Source of the DNA: JANXQG01 sp037147235
Lineage (GTDB): Bacteria > Planctomycetota > Planctomycetia > Pirellulales > Thermoguttaceae
Direction: 5' to 3'
DNA: 12,048 bases
NCBI GenBank assembly: GCA_037147235.1
Contig: JBAWVO010000202.1
Span: 1 to 12,048 of the forward strand
Below are positions 8,601 to 12,048 of the stretch, one piece after another. Position 1 is the stretch's first letter; each line of letters begins with the position of its first letter. The notes below the pieces were generated by a model that worked only from the letters and a program-made list of their open reading frames with translations, was not told the DNA's origin and searched no databases. Both the position numbers and the translations under genes were made by a program.

Positions 8601-9413
8601 GAACTCGCCAAGCGGCTCGCCGACGCCTTAAAACAATTGGGCAAGCGCACCGTGGGCCGATTGATCGAAGAGCAGTTGATGGACTGCCACTCGCCCGACC
8701 GCGCCCGCAGGCTGGCGACTGGCCCGCTGATGCTCTCGCAAGAATTGCAGCAGCCCGATCGGCGGGACTTGGACGATGCCGTTTTCGAGCTTTTGGGCGC
8801 ATCTTCCCGCGACGAGCGAGCGGAGTTGATCGGCAGGCTCCACGACGCAACAGCGCAGCACTTTCGCGACATTCGCGTCGTTGAAATCGAGAAGATGGAG
8901 CAACGCTCCAAGGCTGGCACCAAGCGATTTCGTGTGGAGGATCTGGCAGCCGATATCTGGGACGCGGCGGAACTCGATGACGCCACGCCTTTAGCCCAAT
9001 GGCTTGGCCGGCAACCGGAATCGGATTCTCTCGTAATCCTCTTGGATGAGCGGCCGGCGACGCTGTCCGGCGACGTGATGTTTCTCCCCAATACCGTCTA
9101 TTTCGGTAAGGCCCGCAAAGGTCAAATCGACTGCCAATCACGCGGGCAGGCGGAGCTTGTGGTGCGATTGGCCAATCTCGGCGCGACAGGGCAGGTGAAA
9201 CTCCCCACCGATATGGCTCCCTGCTTGAAATTACTGGATCGCGTTGACCGGCGTGTGGAAAATGCCCGAGCGAGGTTCAGGGAGTTATGCGAAAGCCGAA
9301 CGGGCGACGAGCGCATCAGGGACCAACTCATGAACCTCCTCGAACGCTGGTTCGTGCGAGGCCGCTCGGCCGCAAAACCGGAAGAAGAAAAGGGGGAAGA
9401 AGAAAAGGGATGA
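5631..9413 (+). CDS. Type IIG-like restriction-modification protein (nuclease + N6-adenine methyltransferase)
   Basis: Single-chain defence enzyme predicted to methylate adenine in a specific DNA site using S-adenosylmethionine and to cut unmodified DNA. The ATG at 5631 follows the G-run SD; an in-frame TTG at 5532 would add 33 residues but lies upstream of the leader hairpin. N-terminus: Asp52, then CGEVK with Glu67 and Lys69, a PD-(D/E)XK-type nuclease motif. A helical region spans 140-340. GRIFQKLIGPDERHRFGQHF (343-362) resembles motif X. Motif I is DPACGSGSF (385-393) and motif IV NPPY (486-489), placing it in the N6-adenine gamma-type, Eco57I-like group. An acidic linker covers about 679-700. 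EIATIRRGITSGCDAFF (746-762) begins the TaqI_C/target-recognition-like region, followed by a 300-residue C-terminal part and a charged EEEKGEEEKG tail. Length 1260 is large for type IIG. No separate R or S gene is adjacent. BREX PglX is an alternative for the MTase half, but no other BREX gene is present. Confidence 0.85.
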   Translation: MAAQPTIHEVDFCSQIASEANILIRQNPTAYPFREVHVEGLGEGAARRKRKDLRFYGPNGKLLLCGEVKLPGTPEGRSAYADKLMQDAEAKASNATVQYFFTWNVNEFVLFDRKLFDRPLLDRRVRPWRLGRYLADSAAVAREENLNFIKTHFLPDLLHGLADVLFGRRAEWLQPDDLFIRSLESHLEWPVQLCSTYILQETSRNKSFGLRVEGWMAEQEWTFVRTPHEEWAKAVDNMAKTLAYVWVNRIIFYKALRTRFPDLRRLELRPSVKSADDAVSALNQLFQDAVERSGDYESLLMPQATDWATAVVFQPEYGLDAWRGLLRSIESVDFRAVSSDVVGRIFQKLIGPDERHRFGQHFTGDDPVDLINAFCIRGPSDTVMDPACGSGSFLVRAYYRKRHLGAGRPHLDLIGELFGCDISLYPAHLATLNLAAREINDEANYPRITRRNFFDFSPEQPFCSIPGTDGEPLPIALPALDAVVGNPPYVRQEKVEKKEKARYGKICNSAWPSLRLTGRSDLHCYFWPAAARFLKEDGYFGFLTSSSWMDVEYGFALQGWMLRHFRILAVMESAAEPWFEDARVKTCMAILQRCDDESARMANRVRFVRFSRKLAEIIGVAPTLENETSRQSAIEVLRDRILGTDADFEDHNWRIIIKTQRELWDDGVRAGTVLGEAAIVESADEADDEGTAEAEGTDSPEVAMNHINGHGAKNYRAGKWGRYVRAPDVYFDIMRRFGKRFVALGEIATIRRGITSGCDAFFMPKDITSELLARHASDRDFRRSAGGAPRSDVESGKLRIIKAGDGSVHPIEADCLAPEVHSLMKVNRPIVRAADIDRVVLLVAKPMSEIKQSLPWAWRYLRYGMTAAFASSKSKPVPLPERSTCAARDPWYNLTGLVRPGIAFWPMAQQYRHIIAANPERLICNHNLFDVSSDSLNKREQSALVAILNSTLVGLFKTFYGRYAGTEGNLKTEVVDVNLLDVPDPRNVPTELAKRLADALKQLGKRTVGRLIEEQLMDCHSPDRARRLATGPLMLSQELQQPDRRDLDDAVFELLGASSRDERAELIGRLHDATAQHFRDIRVVEIEKMEQRSKAGTKRFRVEDLAADIWDAAELDDATPLAQWLGRQPESDSLVILLDERPATLSGDVMFLPNTVYFGKARKGQIDCQSRGQAELVVRLANLGATGQVKLPTDMAPCLKLLDRVDRRVENARARFRELCESRTGDERIRDQLMNLLERWFVRGRSAAKPEEEKGEEEKG

Positions 9414-9423
9414 CAACGGCACA

Positions 9424-9498
9424 ATGCCATGCCCATACTGGAAGCGGCCGATTTGGGAGCGGAATTCTCCTGGCGGAACGGTGTATCACGTCCTCAAT
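9424..9498 (+). pseudogene. Possible N-terminal remnant of a REP-associated tyrosine transposase (RAYT)
   Basis: Read from ATG 9424, about 25 codons end in SPGGTVYHVLN (9466-9498), which closely matches the conserved N-terminal PGG-x-V/Y-YHV-x-N motif of REP-associated (Y1/TnpA_REP-like) transposases. The similarity stops where the oppositely oriented symporter gene ends (9500), and the catalytic His-x-His and Tyr regions are absent. It is therefore a broken relic, not a gene. The assignment rests on about ten residues, so chance cannot be excluded. The rest of the gap between the RM gene and the symporter (9414-9423) is empty, and no convergent terminator hairpin was seen. Confidence 0.4.
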
Positions 9499-9499
9499 C

Positions 9500-11122
9500 T
9501 CAGCGCATCGTATACCACAGCGCGGTGCAAATCGTCAAAAGTAGCCCTAGCCAGAAGAGGTAATTTCGGTAGAGGGGCACCCGCTCGGCGGCCAGCAGCG
9601 ATTTCCAATCCGAGACGGTGGTCGTGGCAAGCTGCACGGTAGAGGCCGGTCGAGTGATCAGACTCACGGCGACCAAAATCGCGCTGCACACCAAAAAATT
9701 GAAAAAAGCGGTGTGCAACCACGGTTTCAAGAGCCAGTGATCCATCAGCGGTAGGAACGATTGCTTACCTTGGATGACCAACTGGTTGTTGTACATGAAA
9801 ATTGGTCCCAGCACGGCCGCGGCCACAAAACAGGCGGTCACTCCCGCCGTGGTGGTCCGCTTCCAGAGTACGCCGAAGAAGAAAACGGCGGCCACGGGCA
9901 TCATCAGGTAGGCCTGCACCGACTGGAGGTAGTTCCACAGGCCCTGGAAGTTGCCGATGATCGGAGCCCAAAGCGCGCCGAGAGCACAAACGGCTAGCAC
10001 GACGATGCGCCCTACCAGCACCTGACGATTCTGGGAAGCTTGTGGCCGCCAGTGAAGGTAAAAATCACGGGTGACCAGCGTGGCGATGGAATTATACGTT
10101 GCGCTCAAGTGACCCATCAGTGCGGCGACGACGCCGGCAAAGGTCAACCCCAGCAGCCCGTGAGGCATCAGGTCTCTCAGCAAGGTTGGATAGGCCAGGT
10201 CGGTGTCAGGGTTCTCGCTGCCGGGGATCAGGGGCAAGGAGGGGTAATTGCACTTTGCAATCAATCCAGGCACGACCAGAAGAAAAGGGGTGGCGAGCTT
10301 CAGGAAGCCGCAGAAGATCGCTCCCAGACGGCCCTCGTTGAGGTCTTTGGCAGCAAAAGCCCGCTGAACCAGCACCTGATCCATCGACCAGTAGAAACTG
10401 CCCAAGACGAAGACTCCGAAGAACATGCCGAACCAGGGGTAGTCAACGTCGGTCAGTGGCTTGACCATCTGGAACATTTCGGGGCCTAGCTTCTCATGCA
10501 ACCCGCTCCAGCCGCCCACTTGGCGAAGCCCCAGGGTGGTGAGTACCACTGCGGCAACCAACAGGACGACGCTCTGCAAAGCGTCGGTATAGACGACCAC
10601 CCGCAGGCCACCTTTCATCGTATAGACCGCGGTGGCCAGCCCGACGATCCAGATCGTCCAAATCCGATTCCAGCCCAGGAGGTTGTCGAAAAATATCGAC
10701 GCCGCCCAAAGCGAAATCGAGACCTTTACGAGCACAGCCACGATCACCATGAAGCCGGAGAAAAACATCCGCACGCCAGGGCTGAACCGCTGCTCCAGGA
10801 ACTCCGGCACGGTGAATATCTTGTTCCGGATATAAAAAGGCAAGAACAGTAGGATCAGGGGGATCATGCAGTAGATGGCCATCCACTCGAACCCACCCAC
10901 GGCCATGCCGCCTCGCCAGCCTGCGCCAGCCAGTCCCACGATATGTTCCGCCGAAATGTTCGCCGCGAAGAGCGAGGCCCCGATGAACGGCCATGTCAAA
11001 CTGCGACCGGCAAGAAAATACCCTTCCGCAGTTCCGCTCTTGCGCACCAGCACGAAAGCCACAACGGCGATCACCAGTCCGTAGAGGGCAATCACCACCC
11101 AATCAGAGAACCACAAGGACAT
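9500..11122 (-). CDS. SSS-family sodium:solute symporter (sodium/glucose-galactose type)
   Basis: Inner-membrane secondary transporter driven by sodium. The 540-residue length and about 13-14 hydrophobic segments fit the SSS (SLC5) family. Visible hallmarks, in order: GYFLAGRSLTWP (34-45), NISAEHIVG (55-63), GFEWM (77-81), FTVPEFLEQRF (103-113), YTMKGGLRVVVYTDALQ (167-183), SMDQVLVQRAFAAK (246-259) and ATYNSIATLVTRDFY (341-355) near the sodium site. The NISAE, FEWM and AAK motifs line up by eye with the sugar-binding regions of the Vibrio SGLT. Here the position before EQ/EH and the Asn of the NQYIIQR helix differ (EH for EQ; MDQ for FNQ), so the substrate is uncertain: a sugar or sugar acid is plausible. 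The start is an ATG with only a weak SD (AGCGGAA about 6-8 nt upstream). It is convergent with the RM gene. No sugar-catabolism gene is adjacent in the window. Confidence 0.88.
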   Translation of the reverse strand: MSLWFSDWVVIALYGLVIAVVAFVLVRKSGTAEGYFLAGRSLTWPFIGASLFAANISAEHIVGLAGAGWRGGMAVGGFEWMAIYCMIPLILLFLPFYIRNKIFTVPEFLEQRFSPGVRMFFSGFMVIVAVLVKVSISLWAASIFFDNLLGWNRIWTIWIVGLATAVYTMKGGLRVVVYTDALQSVVLLVAAVVLTTLGLRQVGGWSGLHEKLGPEMFQMVKPLTDVDYPWFGMFFGVFVLGSFYWSMDQVLVQRAFAAKDLNEGRLGAIFCGFLKLATPFLLVVPGLIAKCNYPSLPLIPGSENPDTDLAYPTLLRDLMPHGLLGLTFAGVVAALMGHLSATYNSIATLVTRDFYLHWRPQASQNRQVLVGRIVVLAVCALGALWAPIIGNFQGLWNYLQSVQAYLMMPVAAVFFFGVLWKRTTTAGVTACFVAAAVLGPIFMYNNQLVIQGKQSFLPLMDHWLLKPWLHTAFFNFLVCSAILVAVSLITRPASTVQLATTTVSDWKSLLAAERVPLYRNYLFWLGLLLTICTALWYTMR

Positions 11123-11196
11123 TGCACATTCCGCTTAACGAAGGTTGCCAACATGGATCGGCAGGCCACTCCACGGACTGCCACACCTCGCCTAAT

Positions 11197-11280
11197 CTAC
11201 CAGAATCGCCAGCGGCGGTAAAGCCATGCCCAGCACACCATGCCCAGTACAGTTCCAAGGGAAATAACAGGGAAAATCAT
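11197..11280 (-). CDS. Candidate 27-residue single-pass membrane micro-ORF upstream of the symporter
   Basis: Read on the minus strand from ATG (11280-11278) to TAG (11199-11197). It encodes MIFPVISLGTVLGMVCWAW followed by LYRRWRFW: one hydrophobic helix, then an Arg/Trp-rich end, which is the pattern of a small membrane protein with a cytoplasmic C-terminus. It lies 74 bp before the symporter start on the same strand. Tiny single-span accessory proteins are encoded next to some SSS symporters in other bacteria (family knowledge), so a helper role is conceivable. Against it: no clear SD precedes the ATG, and an ORF of this length can occur by chance. The rest of 11123-11196 holds no recognised signal beyond an imperfect inverted repeat (GGCAG 11160-11164 / CTGCC 11178-11182). 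Confidence 0.3.
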   Translation of the reverse strand: MIFPVISLGTVLGMVCWAWLYRRWRFW

Positions 11281-11313
11281 GGGTAGGGCAATCCATGCGG
11301 ACCCGGAATTCTC

Positions 11314-11448
11314 CTACAGCATTTTCGCCAACCGCTCTTTTAGCCCAACAGACTCGTCGTCCGTGAAGCCTGCCATGCGGTAGAAAAGTCGGTCGATGAG
11401 GTCCTGATAGGGCTGCGCGTCGGGATGAAGGGCGGAGCTCCCTCCTCT
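11314..11448 (-). pseudogene. Orphan C-terminal coding fragment behind the Rpn-family gene
   Basis: On the minus strand, in the same frame as the Rpn-family gene and directly after its TGA (11451-11449), 44 sense codons run to a TAG at 11316-11314. They encode ALHPDAQPYQDLIDRL, FYRMAGFTDDE and VGLKERLAKML. This reads like real protein. The I-D-x-L-x-Y-x-x-x-G-x-T-D-x-E pattern recalls the short end motif seen at the C-terminus of many Eco57I-type methylases and related planctomycete proteins. No start codon precedes it except an internal ATG. It is either a relic of another gene joined here by rearrangement or a tail of the Rpn-family protein cut off by a stop mutation. The assignment is inference. 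Confidence 0.35.
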
Positions 11449-12048
11449 TCAATTTGCAATCCCCAATTCATTCCTCCCCTGCGATTGCAGCCAGGTGTCC
11501 AGGTCAACCGATGAGTTGAAATCAAGCAGGGCTTCGCCGAGTTGATCAAGGCGATCAGCCGATAGGAGTTCGATCTGTTCCTCCGCTGCTGGATCAAGAT
11601 CATTTAGTCGCTTTCGGAGCTGGCGCAGCACCAACTTGCGCTCGTGAGTCAACCCCTCCTGCCGTCCCTCCTGCCGTCCCTCCTGCCGCCCCTCCTGCCG
11701 TCCCTGCTCCAAACCTCTTTTCATCCAACTAGTCACAATTTCCATTACACTCTCCTTTTCTTGGGGGTGAAGTTCCTGTAACTCCTCCCCGAGTTGTTCC
11801 TCTTCTTTTATTGTAAGCTCCAGATAGGAATCGACAAACCCGGAGATCAATTCCCGCCGCGCGGGGTCAAGCTGCAACTTGGCCAACATTCGTAAACAGG
11901 CCAGCTTGACCCGAGCCGCTTCTTTCGGTCCCCTTTGCATATTTGCCATCAACGCCGCAAGGATCGGGCTGGTCCGTTGCTCAAAGTCCTGCCACGCCAG
12001 TTGGTTCAGTTGCACCACCCGATACCGAAACGACAACACGGCCAAGTC
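11449..12048 (-). CDS. Rpn/PD-(D/E)XK nuclease-family transposase-like protein, DUF4351-type (N-terminus outside window)
   Basis: The frame is open to the right edge; its first visible Met equivalent (12045) is a TTG coding an internal Leu, so about 100 N-terminal residues, including any PD-(D/E)XK nuclease core, lie outside. Visible parts: LAVLSFRYRVVQLNQLAWQD, a helical middle (SPILAALMANM, ARVKLACLRMLAKLQLDPAR, LISGFVDSYLEL), VMEIVTSWMKRGLEQGRQEG, four QEGR-type repeats, then a DUF4351-like end (LRQLRKRLNDLDPAAEEQIE, LLSADRLDQLGEALLDF, LDTWL). This architecture is common and multicopy in planctomycetes and cyanobacteria, where such proteins are annotated as Rpn-family recombination-promoting nucleases or transposases. 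Biochemical activity cannot be judged without the N-terminus. A further in-frame fragment follows its stop. Confidence 0.75.
   Translation of the reverse strand, partial: DLAVLSFRYRVVQLNQLAWQDFEQRTSPILAALMANMQRGPKEAARVKLACLRMLAKLQLDPARRELISGFVDSYLELTIKEEEQLGEELQELHPQEKESVMEIVTSWMKRGLEQGRQEGRQEGRQEGRQEGLTHERKLVLRQLRKRLNDLDPAAEEQIELLSADRLDQLGEALLDFNSSVDLDTWLQSQGRNELGIAN
11656..11703 (-). repeat. Four 12-bp tandem repeats encoding QEGR
   Basis: The unit CTCCTGCCGTCC (plus-strand reading) occurs four times in a row, with one C/T difference in the third copy, inside the Rpn-family gene. Because the unit is 12 bp it always keeps frame, adding or removing one Gln-Glu-Gly-Arg step. It lies between the helical middle and the DUF4351-like end and probably forms a flexible or helical charged linker whose length can vary by slippage. 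Confidence 0.85.

Noticed and set aside
5631..9413. BREX PglX
   Set aside because: The methyltransferase motifs would fit, but the N-terminal PD-(D/E)XK signature and the lack of any other BREX gene favour a type IIG-like enzyme.
11225..11251. Direct repeat CATGCCCAGCACA / CATGCCCAGTACA
   Set aside because: Only two short copies, lying within the micro-ORF region; no element boundaries or further copies were seen.
1..12048. tRNA, rRNA, CRISPR array
   Set aside because: No cloverleaf, rRNA-like stretch or regularly spaced direct repeats were seen on either strand by eye.

Overview
The window most resembles a GC-rich (estimated by eye at about 60%) planctomycete chromosome, probably Pirellulales-like. 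The lineage is inferred from three things: a type II secretion (T2SS) operon with PilM/PilO-like GspL and GspM, an Rpn/DUF4351-type protein with QEGR repeats, and a GTAGGGTGGGG-class interspersed repeat. No marker gene proves it.

Region 1 (1-5276, + strand) is the distal part of a T2SS or type IV pilus-like operon: gspJ (5' end outside the window), gspK, a gspL/pilM-N-like gene and a gspM/pilO-like gene that carries an extra PilP/GspC-like C-terminal domain. gspJ/gspK and gspL/gspM overlap by ATGA, so each pair is probably translationally coupled. A very stable 15-bp hairpin separates gspK from gspL. Together the products would form the pseudopilus tip (J, K) and the inner-membrane assembly platform (L, M). 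No secretin gene follows.

Region 2 (5277-9498) starts with a 135-bp, almost fully self-complementary REP-like element. It is followed by a good sigma70-type promoter, a structured leader with an 8-G Shine-Dalgarno, and a 1260-residue single-chain type IIG-like restriction-modification protein. That protein has an N-terminal PD-(D/E)XK motif, a DPACGSGSF/NPPY adenine methyltransferase and a C-terminal target-recognition region. Just after it lies a short remnant that looks like the N-terminus of a REP-associated tyrosine transposase (RAYT). The RM gene is thus bracketed by a REP-like element and a possible RAYT relic, which suggests a defence-gene insertion next to the T2SS operon.

Region 3 (9500-12048, - strand) holds an SSS-family sodium/sugar-type symporter, a candidate 27-residue single-membrane-span micro-ORF just upstream of it, a 44-codon orphan C-terminal fragment, and the C-terminal two-thirds or so of an Rpn/DUF4351 family protein that runs off the window end. 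The fragment lies in frame directly behind the stop codon of the Rpn-family gene.

No tRNA, rRNA, CRISPR array or intact transposase was recognised.
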